From positions 1-39,892 of the IMG/VR virus record IMGVR_UViG_3300001737_000001: a stretch of 39,892 nt of DNA; one strand, written 5' to 3'. Below the pieces are notes generated by a model that searched no databases, had not been told where the DNA came from, and saw nothing but the letters and a program-made list of their open reading frames with translations. Each line of letters opens with the position of its first letter. The stretch's first letter is position 1. Below, one piece after another: positions 7,030-14,627 of this stretch. Both the position numbers and the translations under genes were made by a program. The DNA is from a virus.

Positions 7030-7533
7030 ATGTACACAAAAGAAATGCAACTTGGAAAACCAAAAGCAAAAAAAGAAAGCACATTTGGAAAAAGACCATC
7101 AAGAGGAACATTTGGTAAAAAGCCTACAGTATGGAATAAAAAAGGTAAAAATTTAAAGCCAAAAGTAAAGAGAAATGATATTGTAGATGATAAATATTCA
7201 AAGTGGTTAGGAACTCAACCTTGTGCAGTTACTGGAATAGTTGCAGAAAGAGGAATGGGAGCTAACAACATACATTGCCATCATATACACGGAAGAACAC
7301 CTGTAAGAAATGATTACTTGCAAACACCTTTAATGGGATATATCCATAGTTGGGGATTTTCAAGTTATCATAGCAGTACAAAAGCAGATTTTATAAAGCA
7401 TAATAAATTACTTATAGATGATGTAATAGAATTTTTTGAAGATATAGCAAAGATGTATGTTGAAAAATATATAGATGAAGGCAATGAGATATTATGTAGC
7501 TATGATGATATTTTTAAAAAACAAAACAATTGA
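7030..7533 (+). CDS. NinG/DUF968-like HNH recombination nuclease candidate
   Basis: A very basic N-terminal arm (first ~55 residues, rich in Lys and FGKRP/FGKKP repeats) precedes an HNH-like core: CAVTGIVAERG, then CHHIHGRTPVRNDYL (about 83-97) and a later conserved His (YIHSWG). Phage proteins with this layout (NinG, DUF968) are Holliday-junction or structure-specific nucleases in recombination modules. The setting between an annealing protein and an SSB fits. The substrate remains unproven. Confidence 0.65.
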   Translation: MYTKEMQLGKPKAKKESTFGKRPSRGTFGKKPTVWNKKGKNLKPKVKRNDIVDDKYSKWLGTQPCAVTGIVAERGMGANNIHCHHIHGRTPVRNDYLQTPLMGYIHSWGFSSYHSSTKADFIKHNKLLIDDVIEFFEDIAKMYVEKYIDEGNEILCSYDDIFKKQNN

Positions 7534-7558
7534 TTTTTTGAGAAATTAATGGTATAAT
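7530..7558 (+). promoter_or_regulatory. Promoter before 7590
   Basis: TTGATT (7530-7535), 17-bp spacer, TGG then TATAAT (7553-7558), overlapping the stop codon of the HNH gene. It is a near-consensus sigma-70 promoter distinct from the four repeated early promoters, and would allow separate transcription of the 7590-9971 block. Confidence 0.7.
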
Positions 7559-7589
7559 TAAAAGAAATAAGAGAAAAAGGAAAAAACAA

Positions 7590-7961
7590 ATGAATAAAAC
7601 AGTTAAAGAGCTACTGAACATCAAAGATAGAGATGGAACTTATGCAAATGAAAATAGTGCATATACTTTTAGTCCTGATGAGGTAAAAGAATATTTTGGG
7701 GTTTCGCTAAATGCAGTTTATTCTAGTAGAGAGCATAGCAAATCTCAACAGATTAAAAAAGCAAAAGCAGAAAAAAATGGTACTGTATTTATTACAGACA
7801 AGTTAGACAAGCTTATGGCATTTGATAAGCTTAAAGAAGCTATAAAAAGAGATGAGAAAAACACAGTTAAAATAAGTGGAGATAAAGAAGGTTTGCTAAG
7901 TGGACTTGAAAATATCTTAGCAGAAGATAAAAACTATGAAATCTACTATAAGGAGATATAG
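7590..7961 (+). CDS. Hypothetical protein, 123 aa
   Basis: Good AAAGGAAAA ribosome site after the promoter at 7530. Residues 28-50 (SPDEVKEYFGVSLNAVYSSREH) read like a short helix-turn-helix, so DNA binding is possible; the rest is Lys/Glu-rich. The next gene begins immediately after the stop. Function not recognised. Confidence 0.68.
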   Translation: MNKTVKELLNIKDRDGTYANENSAYTFSPDEVKEYFGVSLNAVYSSREHSKSQQIKKAKAEKNGTVFITDKLDKLMAFDKLKEAIKRDEKNTVKISGDKEGLLSGLENILAEDKNYEIYYKEI

Positions 7962-8447
7962 ATGAAAAAGTTAGAGATACAAAAAAGCACATTAGTTGGA
8001 AAGCTTATTGAAGCAGTTGAATATAAGGATTTTGAGAAGCAAATAAAATCAGTTGATAACATTGCAGATACATTAGCAAAAGTTGATGAAACAATTGAAG
8101 CAAGAGTAGAAGAAGGGAAGGCTATAAAAAAAGATGTTGATACAACTTTGAAGCCTTACAAAACAGCAATGCAAATTATTAGAACAAACACAGCTTTGTA
8201 TATGCAGAAAAACAACATTGAAAAGATTGAGGGAATAAAATCAAAATCAATCACATTTCAAGCAGAAAAAAAAGTAATAACAACAGTTGCTAAAAAACAA
8301 ATATTAATAGGTAGAAAATATACTGATTTATCTGAAATAAGTTATGATAAATTAGTTGAAATGCTAGAAGAAAAAGGTGTAAAAACAAGAACAGTAACAG
8401 AAGATATTACAACAACAACTCCACAAAATATAAGGTTAATGAAATGA
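7962..8447 (+). CDS. Gp157-like hypothetical protein
   Basis: 161 residues with a long helical N-terminus (about 15-95, low in aromatic residues) followed by a beta-rich C-terminal part containing IEGIKSKSITFQAEKKV and a terminal strand. Siphovirus Gp157-like proteins share this helical hairpin plus KGIxSxxFxL-strand plan and sit beside SSB or annealing genes. The resemblance is moderate. It overlaps the SSB gene by 4 nt, supporting a role in the same replication/recombination set. Confidence 0.5.
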   Translation: MKKLEIQKSTLVGKLIEAVEYKDFEKQIKSVDNIADTLAKVDETIEARVEEGKAIKKDVDTTLKPYKTAMQIIRTNTALYMQKNNIEKIEGIKSKSITFQAEKKVITTVAKKQILIGRKYTDLSEISYDKLVEMLEEKGVKTRTVTEDITTTTPQNIRLMK

Positions 8448-8950
8448 TAATTAATTTAGAAGGTGTAGAAGTAGAAGATACTGAAAGAGTATATATAAAA
8501 AGAGAAGGACAAATTACTTTAAAAGCAGTAAAGGTAACAGAGCATAAATCAGCAAGTGGTTATCCTGCATTTAAAGTGCATTTTCAAGATAGAGCAGGTC
8601 ATTATGCAATAGATGAGTTTGTAGTTACAGAAAGTGCATTATGGAGAGTTAAGATGCTAACAAAAGCATTAAAGCTACCAAATACAGTAGATACAAATTT
8701 AGCAGTAGGAAGATATGTAGTTGCAACTTTTAAAGCAAAAGGTACACAAAATGGTGGACAAATATTTGAGATTAAAAAGTATGAGCCATCAAAACTTACG
8801 AATACTTATGAGCCACCAAAGTATCAAGCACCTGCACCAACATATCACGACCACAATAATAATGAAATATCAAAAGAACAGTTTGATGCAAACAATGCAA
8901 AAGCAAAAGCAGATATGGGAATTGATGATAATGATGAGATACCATTCTAG
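8444..8950 (+). CDS. ssb: Single-stranded DNA-binding protein
   Basis: About 100 residues of OB-fold-like strands (ITLKAVKVTEHKSASGYPAF, then VVATFKAKGTQNGGQIFEIK), a Pro/Gln/Asn-rich linker, and the tail DDNDEIPF. An acidic tail ending in IPF is the hallmark of bacterial SSB (D-D-D-I-P-F), the hook that recruits replication and repair partners. It protects single strands generated by the RecE-like nuclease. Divergent from cellular SSB in the core, so the call rests mainly on the tail, size and neighbours. Confidence 0.72.
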   Translation: MIINLEGVEVEDTERVYIKREGQITLKAVKVTEHKSASGYPAFKVHFQDRAGHYAIDEFVVTESALWRVKMLTKALKLPNTVDTNLAVGRYVVATFKAKGTQNGGQIFEIKKYEPSKLTNTYEPPKYQAPAPTYHDHNNNEISKEQFDANNAKAKADMGIDDNDEIPF

Positions 8951-8953
8951 AAG

Positions 8954-9160
8954 ATGGTTGATATAAGACAATTATTTTCAGCAAAAGATGAAAGTAATGG
9001 AGAACTATATGGAGCAGGTTGGGAAGATGCAATTTGCTTCATTATGGATAACTATGAAATAAAAGATAGAAATGGAGAGCCTATACAAATAGGCTTCAAT
9101 ATAGAAATAGATGAAGATGAAATAGTTAAAAAACTAATGGAGAAAAAAGATGAAAAATAA
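8954..9160 (+). CDS. Small hypothetical protein, 68 aa
   Basis: Starts 4 nt after the SSB stop and overlaps the MazG-like gene by 11 nt. Acidic; includes a GAGWEDAICFIMDNYEIKD segment and a second short acidic stretch. No family recognised. Tight packing and matching codon usage support it as a real gene. Confidence 0.66.
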   Translation: MVDIRQLFSAKDESNGELYGAGWEDAICFIMDNYEIKDRNGEPIQIGFNIEIDEDEIVKKLMEKKDEK

Positions 9161-9437
9161 AGTATTACAATGGGCAAAAGAAAAAGGGATTTTAGATAAA
9201 GCAACTCCAAAAGACCAAATGTTAAAAACAGTAGAAGAGGTTGGAGAGTTAGCAAATGCAATTGGAAAAAATGACAAAGAAGAAATAAAAGATGCAATAG
9301 GAGATATTGCGGTAACTATTATAATTCAAGCAGAATTAAATGGACTTGATTTTGATGAGTGCTTAGAGAGTGCCTATGAAATAATTGCAAAAAGAAAAGG
9401 CAAAATGGTTAATGGAATTTTTGTAAAAGAGAATTAG
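9150..9437 (+). CDS. MazG-like nucleotide pyrophosphohydrolase
   Basis: A 95-residue all-alpha NTP pyrophosphohydrolase. The metal-binding signature is clear: EEVGELANAI at 29-38 (EExxE) and, on the next helix, KDAIGDIAVT with D48 and D52. Enzymes of this family hydrolyse (d)NTPs to NMP and PPi; phage versions are thought to adjust nucleotide pools, remove dUTP or modified nucleotides, or lower ppGpp-linked stress. The substrate cannot be told from sequence. Length is normal for a single-domain phage MazG-like protein. Confidence 0.82.
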   Translation: MKNKVLQWAKEKGILDKATPKDQMLKTVEEVGELANAIGKNDKEEIKDAIGDIAVTIIIQAELNGLDFDECLESAYEIIAKRKGKMVNGIFVKEN

Positions 9438-9438
9438 T

Positions 9439-9624
9439 ATGACAAGTATTACTGGATTTTATCCAAAAGACATAGCAGTTAATGGCTTCGACCAAAAGGT
9501 TGAAGTCATTGATGTTTCAAGGGGAGAAATTGTATTTAGTTGGATAGATGAACACAAGGTAGATACAATGCAGGAAGATGAATTTGATATGATTTTTAAA
9601 AAGATAGATTATGAAAAAAAGTAA
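9439..9624 (+). CDS. Small hypothetical protein, 61 aa
   Basis: Starts 1 nt after the MazG-like stop. Short beta-rich sequence (VIDVSRGEIVFSWIDEHKVDTM) suggesting an SH3-like or small barrel fold, but without a motif I can name. It overlaps the next short ORF by 14 nt. Confidence 0.62.
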   Translation: MTSITGFYPKDIAVNGFDQKVEVIDVSRGEIVFSWIDEHKVDTMQEDEFDMIFKKIDYEKK

Positions 9625-9778
9625 AACTGGATTAAGAATAGTAAAAAAAGCAAAAGATAAACACATAAGAGCAACAATATATGGCTTTGTTTATGATGAT
9701 AGAAAAATAAATATGGAGAAAATAAATGAGAAACTTAACAGAAGCACTAAAGAAGAAAGTTTCAGAGATAGAAGATAA
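9611..9778 (+). CDS. Possible small basic protein, 55 aa
   Basis: ATG 9611 lies inside the end of the preceding gene and the ORF runs 53 nt into the next gene. It fills an otherwise empty 101-nt gap (9625-9725). The protein is basic (KKSKTGLRIVKKAKDKHIRA). The long overlap with 9726 lowers confidence; the C-terminal part may be untranslated chance. Confidence 0.4.
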   Translation: MKKSKTGLRIVKKAKDKHIRATIYGFVYDDRKINMEKINEKLNRSTKEESFRDRR

Positions 9779-9971
9779 GGCAGATTATGATGATTTAATG
9801 GAAAACATAAAGCTAAGTTCAGCACCACTTGAAATAAGACAAGAAGCAATAAACTACCTAAAAACACAACACCCACAATATGATGAAAAAAGACACACTC
9901 CAACAAAAGAAGTTTTACAAATGATTAAAGATGGAGAGTCGGATATATCAGATATTGGAAATGGTTACTAA
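9726..9971 (+). CDS. Small hypothetical protein, 81 aa
   Basis: Helical protein with GGAG ribosome site. N-terminal amphipathic helices (LTEALKKKVSEIEDKADYDD) and a short acidic tail. Unknown function. It is the last gene before the P4 promoter region and its stop lies 8 nt before the operator-like inverted repeat. Confidence 0.68.
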   Translation: MRNLTEALKKKVSEIEDKADYDDLMENIKLSSAPLEIRQEAINYLKTQHPQYDEKRHTPTKEVLQMIKDGESDISDIGNGY

Positions 9972-9978
9972 AAAAGAA

Positions 9979-9998
9979 TTTAACAAAAAGTTGTTAAA
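9979..9998. promoter_or_regulatory. Inverted repeat upstream of P4 (possible operator)
   Basis: TTTAACAA-AAAG-TTGTTAAA, identical to 2921-2940 and at the same 15-bp spacing from the -35 box. Identity of both arms, spacer and distance in two copies argues for a function rather than chance. Confidence 0.55.
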
Positions 9999-10003
9999 AC
10001 AAT

Positions 10004-10059
10004 CAAAAACACTTGACAAATACACAAAAACTTGGTATAATTAGGGTATCAAAAGAAAG
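10004..10059 (+). promoter_or_regulatory. Early promoter copy 4 (P4)
   Basis: TTGACA 10013-10018, 17-bp spacer, TATAAT 10036-10041 with TGG in front; matches the other three copies through the leader up to the ribosome site, which here is AAAAGGA rather than AAGGAG. It drives the block from 10074 towards the terminase genes. Confidence 0.88.
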
Positions 10060-10073
10060 AAAAGGATTTAAAG

Positions 10074-10529
10074 ATGGAAGCAGAAACAAGAATGTTAGTA
10101 TTGGCAGAATACTTAGGGATAAAAGAAGAAGATGTTGAAAATGAAATAATAGAAACTTCACATTGCGATAAAACATTTGAAGCAGAAGGTTGTGAGTATA
10201 TGGTGCTTACAGATGATGAAGCAGATGAGTATGCAAAAGAAAACATTGAGCAGTCAGTGTGGGCATTTGTTCCAAATTTTATTATTTCACACAGCGAGGT
10301 ATTAGACTATGATGATGCAAGTGAAGCTATAATAAAAGCAATTCAGGAGCAATGCGAAAACGGAAATGAAGCTATGACTAAACTAATTGATAATATGGAA
10401 GAGTTTATAGAAGATGCAAAACAGGCAGATGGAAGAGGGCATTTTATGAATTCTTATGATGGAGATGAAATAGAGATGTTTGGAAGTAAGGCAACAGCAG
10501 AAGATATGTATATTTACAGAATGAACTAA
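10074..10529 (+). CDS. Conserved phage hypothetical protein, 151 aa
   Basis: Acidic protein. The middle contains MVLTDDEADEYAKENIEQSVWAF, a pattern I recall from widespread phage/plasmid proteins of unknown function that also end with GDE.E.FG....YIYRMN-type residues, as this one does. No catalytic motif is evident. First gene after P4. Role unknown; an anti-host or regulatory role is possible but unsupported. Confidence 0.7.
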   Translation: MEAETRMLVLAEYLGIKEEDVENEIIETSHCDKTFEAEGCEYMVLTDDEADEYAKENIEQSVWAFVPNFIISHSEVLDYDDASEAIIKAIQEQCENGNEAMTKLIDNMEEFIEDAKQADGRGHFMNSYDGDEIEMFGSKATAEDMYIYRMN

Positions 10530-10539
10530 GGAGAAAAAT

Positions 10540-10989
10540 ATGAGAGCAAAAAAAGTAATATTATTAGATTTAAACAAAACATTGGCAGAAGAGATAAGTT
10601 GTAACTTTAGAACATTTACATATAATGTGGAAGGAGATGTTTACAGTAAGGCATTATCAGATGCAATTTGTAGAGGTTTTGAAATACACTTAGTTACAGC
10701 AAGAACAGACAACTATCAAGAGGAAACACTTGCTAAGATTGAAAAAGATTTAGGTTTAAAAATTGATGTTGCAGTATTTAAAAGTTATGCAAACAGATTT
10801 AAAAAAGTACACGACTTCAAAAGAGAATATGTTGAAAGACTTTTGATGAGTGGAGAATATGTTGCAGAAGATTTTATTGCAATTGAGAGCAATTTTACAA
10901 CACAGAGAGAATTTGAAAAACTTGGTATAAAAAGCATCTACACAAGAGTATCTTTCTTACAAATGTTAGCAGAACAAACAGGAGAATAA
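10540..10989 (+). CDS. HAD-like hydrolase domain protein with altered motif I
   Basis: The start VILLDLNKTL (7-15) is HAD motif I, D10-x-N12-x-T14; the second residue is Asn where phosphatases have Asp. Motif II is the VTART stretch (T53). The C-terminal motif, normally two acidic residues, appears as DFIAIESN (about 111-118). Phage HAD proteins of this size are often 5'(3')-nucleotidases or the phosphatase half of polynucleotide kinase. The changed motif I suggests altered chemistry or loss of phosphatase activity. It is followed 1 nt later by the methyltransferase gene, so the two are co-expressed. Confidence 0.7.
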   Translation: MRAKKVILLDLNKTLAEEISCNFRTFTYNVEGDVYSKALSDAICRGFEIHLVTARTDNYQEETLAKIEKDLGLKIDVAVFKSYANRFKKVHDFKREYVERLLMSGEYVAEDFIAIESNFTTQREFEKLGIKSIYTRVSFLQMLAEQTGE

Positions 10990-10990
10990 A

Positions 10991-11653
10991 ATGGCAAAAG
11001 AAAAAAATTTTAGTTTCAAAAGTATAGAAAACTTTGATGAACATATTGAAAACAGTATCAAAGGTTATGGAGAGCTAGTACAAGATATTCAGAATTTATC
11101 TGAATACTTTGTAGAGCCAAACACAAATGTTTATGATGTAGGGTGTAGCAGTGGAAAGCTAGTTTATGAATTAGCAAAAAAACACAGAAAAGCAAATGTT
11201 ATTGGTATTGAAAAAGAAGATAATTTTACAAAATCATTAGAGAATAAGAAAAATGCACTATTTAAAAAGATGGATTTCTTTGATGTTGAAAATATGACAA
11301 ATGCAAGTTTTGTTACATCTGTATTTACAATGCAATTTATTCAACAACACAAAAGATTTAAAGCAATTCAAAAAGTTTATAAATCTATGAACTATGGAGC
11401 AGGTTTTATTTTGTGCGAGAAGATGTTAGCAGAAAATTCTAAGTTACAAGACATATTAGCATTTATGTACTACGACCACAAAAGAAACAACTTTACAGAT
11501 ACAGAGATACTTGATAAAGAGTATGATTTAAGACATCAAATGAAACTATACACATTGAATGAAAATATTGAGATGCTAAGAGATGCAGGTTTTAGAAAGA
11601 TTGAGATATTTTGGAAGAGATACACATTTACAGGTATCTTAGCAATTAAATAA
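10991..11653 (+). CDS. SAM-dependent methyltransferase, CmoA-like
   Basis: Class I Rossmann methyltransferase: motif I VYDVGCSSGKLVYELA (47-62), an acidic end of strand 2 (VIGIEKED) and a post-I hydrophobic strand (ASFVTSVFTMQFI). The N-terminal FDEHIENSIKGYGELVQDI resembles CmoA, which acts on the wobble uridine of tRNA via carboxy-SAM. It may instead be a DNA-base or small-molecule methyltransferase given the ParB-domain neighbours. Substrate unknown. Good ribosome site. Confidence 0.72.
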   Translation: MAKEKNFSFKSIENFDEHIENSIKGYGELVQDIQNLSEYFVEPNTNVYDVGCSSGKLVYELAKKHRKANVIGIEKEDNFTKSLENKKNALFKKMDFFDVENMTNASFVTSVFTMQFIQQHKRFKAIQKVYKSMNYGAGFILCEKMLAENSKLQDILAFMYYDHKRNNFTDTEILDKEYDLRHQMKLYTLNENIEMLRDAGFRKIEIFWKRYTFTGILAIK

Positions 11654-11666
11654 TAAGGAGTTTATA

Positions 11667-12242
11667 ATGGCAAAGAAAAATGTAGAAAAAAAAGTTGTAA
11701 CACTAAAAGTTGCAGATATTAAAACAAATCCAAAAAATGAAAAAGTACACACAGCAGAAAATCTTGCATTGATTAGACAAAGTTTAAATGATATTGGATA
11801 TGTAACACCAATTATCGTAGATGATGGAAATATGATACTTGCAGGTCACGGAAGATTTGAAGTTATGAAAGAAGATGGAGAAACAGAAATAGAGGTTGTA
11901 AAACTTACAGGCTTAAAACAGGTGCAAAAAGACAAGTTTAGAATTTATGATAATCAAACAGCAAGAACAGGACACTATGACAATGAACTACTTGTACAAA
12001 CAGTAGAAGGAATACTTGGTGCAGATGCAGACTTTAATATTAGCATCTTAAATATTGATGGATTAGTTGAAGGTTTTAGTGAAGATGTACTTAGTTTTGA
12101 TATGGGCAAGGTAAAAATGACAGACTTTAAAGAACAAAAAAAAGTTTTAATAATTACAACAGATAAGCTAGGAGAGGTTAAACAACTACTTGACAGCAAA
12201 AGCATTGAATATGTTGAAGGAATTGACAATGATGATAAATGA
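11667..12242 (+). CDS. ParB/Srx-fold domain protein
   Basis: ParB N-terminal-type domain: LKVADIKTNPKNEKVHTAENLALIR..L (residues 8-35), an IVDDGNMILAGHGRFEVM motif with the GHxR that corresponds to the nucleotide-binding GxxR of ParB, and an IYDNQTAR segment. The layout is that of phage ParB-like nuclease/DNA-modification adaptors that precede DNA methyltransferases. There is no ParB-type HTH, so plasmid-like partition is unlikely. ParB-fold proteins may bind CTP or act as nucleases; which applies here cannot be seen. Confidence 0.75.
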   Translation: MAKKNVEKKVVTLKVADIKTNPKNEKVHTAENLALIRQSLNDIGYVTPIIVDDGNMILAGHGRFEVMKEDGETEIEVVKLTGLKQVQKDKFRIYDNQTARTGHYDNELLVQTVEGILGADADFNISILNIDGLVEGFSEDVLSFDMGKVKMTDFKEQKKVLIITTDKLGEVKQLLDSKSIEYVEGIDNDDK

Positions 12243-12666
12243 TGTACCCTTCAAAAGAGCATTAGTTGTAAATCTAGGTACACAAATAGTAAAGCTAGAT
12301 GAAACAAAAGATGTAATTTATTCAGAAAAAAAATTATCATCATCAAGTAAAAATCCATACTTTAAAAGCTTTACAGGAATGTTTGGCTTTTTAAAGACTT
12401 ATGGAGAAGCAATAGATTTTATTGTTGTAAATGATGTAAATGTAAGTGGAATAAAATCACTACAAAAAGTTATAGAAGAATACAAAGTTGAGAAAATAGC
12501 ATTTAGTAAAAAAATTGCAACTTTAAACTATAGTTTTTTTGATAAAAGATATAAAGCAAATTTAACTAAAGAGAAGTTTCTAGCACTTTTAAAAGATATA
12601 TTGAAAGTAGAAACATATTCAGCAGAAGAGAATGGAGTATTATATGTTTTCATTAAAAAAAGTTGA
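12229..12666 (+). CDS. Hypothetical protein between two ParB-domain genes
   Basis: Start chosen at ATG 12229 (alternative ATG 12232), overlapping the preceding stop by 14 nt. The 145-residue protein has alternating strands and helices (RALVVNLGTQIVKLD, then FIVVNDVN, KIAFSKKIATLNY), suggesting a small alpha/beta fold. I recognise no family. It overlaps the ParB-methyltransferase gene by 23 nt, so all three are likely translated together and may act together. Confidence 0.65.
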   Translation: MMINDVPFKRALVVNLGTQIVKLDETKDVIYSEKKLSSSSKNPYFKSFTGMFGFLKTYGEAIDFIVVNDVNVSGIKSLQKVIEEYKVEKIAFSKKIATLNYSFFDKRYKANLTKEKFLALLKDILKVETYSAEENGVLYVFIKKS

Positions 12667-14098
12667 AATAAGAAATGTACTTGGAGATGTAAACAATCCA
12701 CGAATACTAAGTGATGATAGATTTAAATTACTAAGATTATCACTAACTAAGTTTGGTTTGTTAAGTCCACTATTTATTACAAGAACAGGTAAATTATTAA
12801 GTGGACATCAAAGAACAAAAACACTAAAGGCAATGGGAGAAAAGCATATATATTGCACAGTTGTAGCAGACCTACCAAAAAGTGCAACAAATGCAGTGAA
12901 CTTTGCATTTAATAAAGAGCTACAAGAAATAGTAAGTGATGAAGAAGCAGAAACAAGCATAAAAGATAAGCAAAATAAACTATTAGAATATCTTGAAAGC
13001 CTTGATGATTTAGAAGATAAATTTTACCACTTAAAAAAAACTACACTTATACACAAATCACAAATAATCCAAACACAATTAAAAGATAAAAAATCACAAG
13101 GTAATTCAGCATTGCTATATATGAAAGCAAAAGTGATAATACCACTTATTTTAGATGAGAACTATAATATCATAAATGGAAATGCAAGATACCAATATTA
13201 CAGCACTATGTTTGATGAGATACCTTGTTTGGTTGTTAATGGAATTACAAATGATGTATTCAAATATATCACAGCAAACTATTCACTAAAAGGCAAAGAA
13301 GATAACATTAGACTGGAACAAAGAAGGCATCAAGTAGCAAATAGTTTAAGTGGTGTATATTCTAATGTACTTGTAGGAGATGTGTTAGCAGATGGAAGTG
13401 AAGCTTTTAGAAGTAAATATATGAGAACACATTACAAAAGAATTTTAGATTTTGGTGCAGGTAATGGAAAACAGACTGTATTTGCAAGACACAAAGGACA
13501 CGATATAACACTTTTTGAGCCATTTGCTACATCAGGAGAGGGTTTAAACTTTTCACTCAAAGAAACATACCATAGCTTAGAAAATACACTTAGAGAGCTT
13601 ACAAAAGATGAACCATTTGATTTAGTTGTAGCAAATGCAGTTTTAAATAGTGTACCTTTTGAAGCAGACTTGAAAAAAGTTGTTACATTATTGAAGTTTT
13701 TATCAGCAGGTGCAAAAACACTTATTGTAAGTAGTAGAAATATTACATCATTAAAAACAAACAGTGGAAGCAGTACAGCAACAAAGATAGAAGAATTAGG
13801 CAGTAAAGCTTTTGTAAGTACAGGTAACAAAACAAAGATACAAAATTTCCACACAACAAATGATATAGAAAATCTATTTGGAAAAGGTGGTAAATTCAAG
13901 ACTAAGGCACAGTACACATTTTACAGAGTAGATTATCCAAAGTACACAATAAGCAAAGAAGAGCTACTTGATGCAGTAGAGTTTGAATTTGGAATTAGAT
14001 ACAATAATAGGACATTTAACGATATAAGAGATAGAGCAATGATGGTTTTTAGTGAAAGATATGATAGTTTTTTAGAAAAAGGATTAATAAATGAGTAA
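12644..14098 (+). CDS. ParB-domain/methyltransferase fusion
   Basis: 484 residues from ATG 12644. Residues ~5-100 form a ParB-type domain with LLSGHQRTKTL (GHQR at 54-57). A second ParB-like motif, INGNARYQ (about 178-183), lies in the middle, so two related domains may be present. From about 266, ILDFGAGNGKQTVFA is methyltransferase motif I, followed by ITLFEPF and DLVVANAVLNSV (motif IV region). No NPPY/DPPY or PC catalytic motif typical of N6-A or C5 DNA methylases is seen. With the ParB protein at 11667 it suggests a DNA-modifying complex acting before packaging. It overlaps the small terminase gene by 8 nt. Confidence 0.75.
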   Translation: MFSLKKVEIRNVLGDVNNPRILSDDRFKLLRLSLTKFGLLSPLFITRTGKLLSGHQRTKTLKAMGEKHIYCTVVADLPKSATNAVNFAFNKELQEIVSDEEAETSIKDKQNKLLEYLESLDDLEDKFYHLKKTTLIHKSQIIQTQLKDKKSQGNSALLYMKAKVIIPLILDENYNIINGNARYQYYSTMFDEIPCLVVNGITNDVFKYITANYSLKGKEDNIRLEQRRHQVANSLSGVYSNVLVGDVLADGSEAFRSKYMRTHYKRILDFGAGNGKQTVFARHKGHDITLFEPFATSGEGLNFSLKETYHSLENTLRELTKDEPFDLVVANAVLNSVPFEADLKKVVTLLKFLSAGAKTLIVSSRNITSLKTNSGSSTATKIEELGSKAFVSTGNKTKIQNFHTTNDIENLFGKGGKFKTKAQYTFYRVDYPKYTISKEELLDAVEFEFGIRYNNRTFNDIRDRAMMVFSERYDSFLEKGLINE

Positions 14099-14456
14099 TA
14101 AAGAGAAGAAACAGTACCCAACACCTGCACAAAAAAAGAAGATAAAAATTATACTAGAAGTGTTACAAAAAACAGGTGGTAAACATAAAGCACTTGCTTG
14201 TAGAACAGCTAACATAAGTAGAACAACTTTAGAGAACTGGATAGAGAAATTTGATACACTAAAACAGGCAATAGAAGATATAAATGAAGAGACACTAGAC
14301 CTTGCAGAAACAAAGCTAGTACAGGCATTAGGCAATGGAGAGAAGTGGGCAATACAATATATGTTAGACACAAGAGGTAAAGATAGAGGTTACACAACTA
14401 GACAAGAACACAAAGTAGATGAAAATGCAAGTCTTAAAGTGGTATATGAGGACTAA
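14091..14456 (+). CDS. Terminase small subunit
   Basis: 121 residues with an N-terminal helix-turn-helix: LQKTGGKHKALACRTANISR then TLENWIEKF (about 27-57), the homeodomain-like DNA-recognition part of phBC6A51/Mu-type small terminases, followed by an oligomerisation helix (LAETKLVQALGNGE). It should bind the packaging site and recruit the large subunit. It directly precedes the repeat cluster at 14464 and the large terminase. Confidence 0.78.
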   Translation: MSNKEKKQYPTPAQKKKIKIILEVLQKTGGKHKALACRTANISRTTLENWIEKFDTLKQAIEDINEETLDLAETKLVQALGNGEKWAIQYMLDTRGKDRGYTTRQEHKVDENASLKVVYED

Positions 14457-14463
14457 AGAGGTG

Positions 14464-14616
14464 TTACACATTTTACACATTATTAGAAAATGTGTAGAAA
14501 AAAGATTGAACAGAATGAACATTTTTACACAAAATAAAAAAAGTACACATTTTAAATTACACATTTTGCACATTTACACAAAAGTAGTTACACATTTTAG
14601 AAAAGTTACACATTTT
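14464..14616. repeat. TTACACATTTT repeat cluster (candidate pac/terminase-binding site)
   Basis: The 171-nt gap between the two terminase genes holds TTACACATTTT at 14464, 14557, 14588 and 14606, GTACACATTTT at 14543, a reverse copy at 14487-14496, and partial copies (TTACACATTA 14473, TTACACAAAA 14525, TTACACAAAAG 14574). I see no gene here; an open frame across it is repeat-encoded. Location right after the small terminase gene matches the pac site of many headful phages, with an origin or operator as alternatives. Confidence 0.75.
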
Positions 14617-14627
14617 AGGAATTATAG

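Noticed and set aside
8721-8966. Open frame inside the SSB gene in another frame
   Set aside because: Nested wholly in a well-supported gene, His/Gln/Met-rich low-complexity translation.
1-10059. The repeated 57-80 bp blocks as CRISPR or transposon ends
   Set aside because: Four copies thousands of bases apart, each a perfect promoter with a gene behind it; no spacers and no transposase.
11667-14098. ParB genes as a plasmid-like partition system
   Set aside because: No ParA ATPase and no ParB HTH domain; linkage to methyltransferases fits a modification role better.
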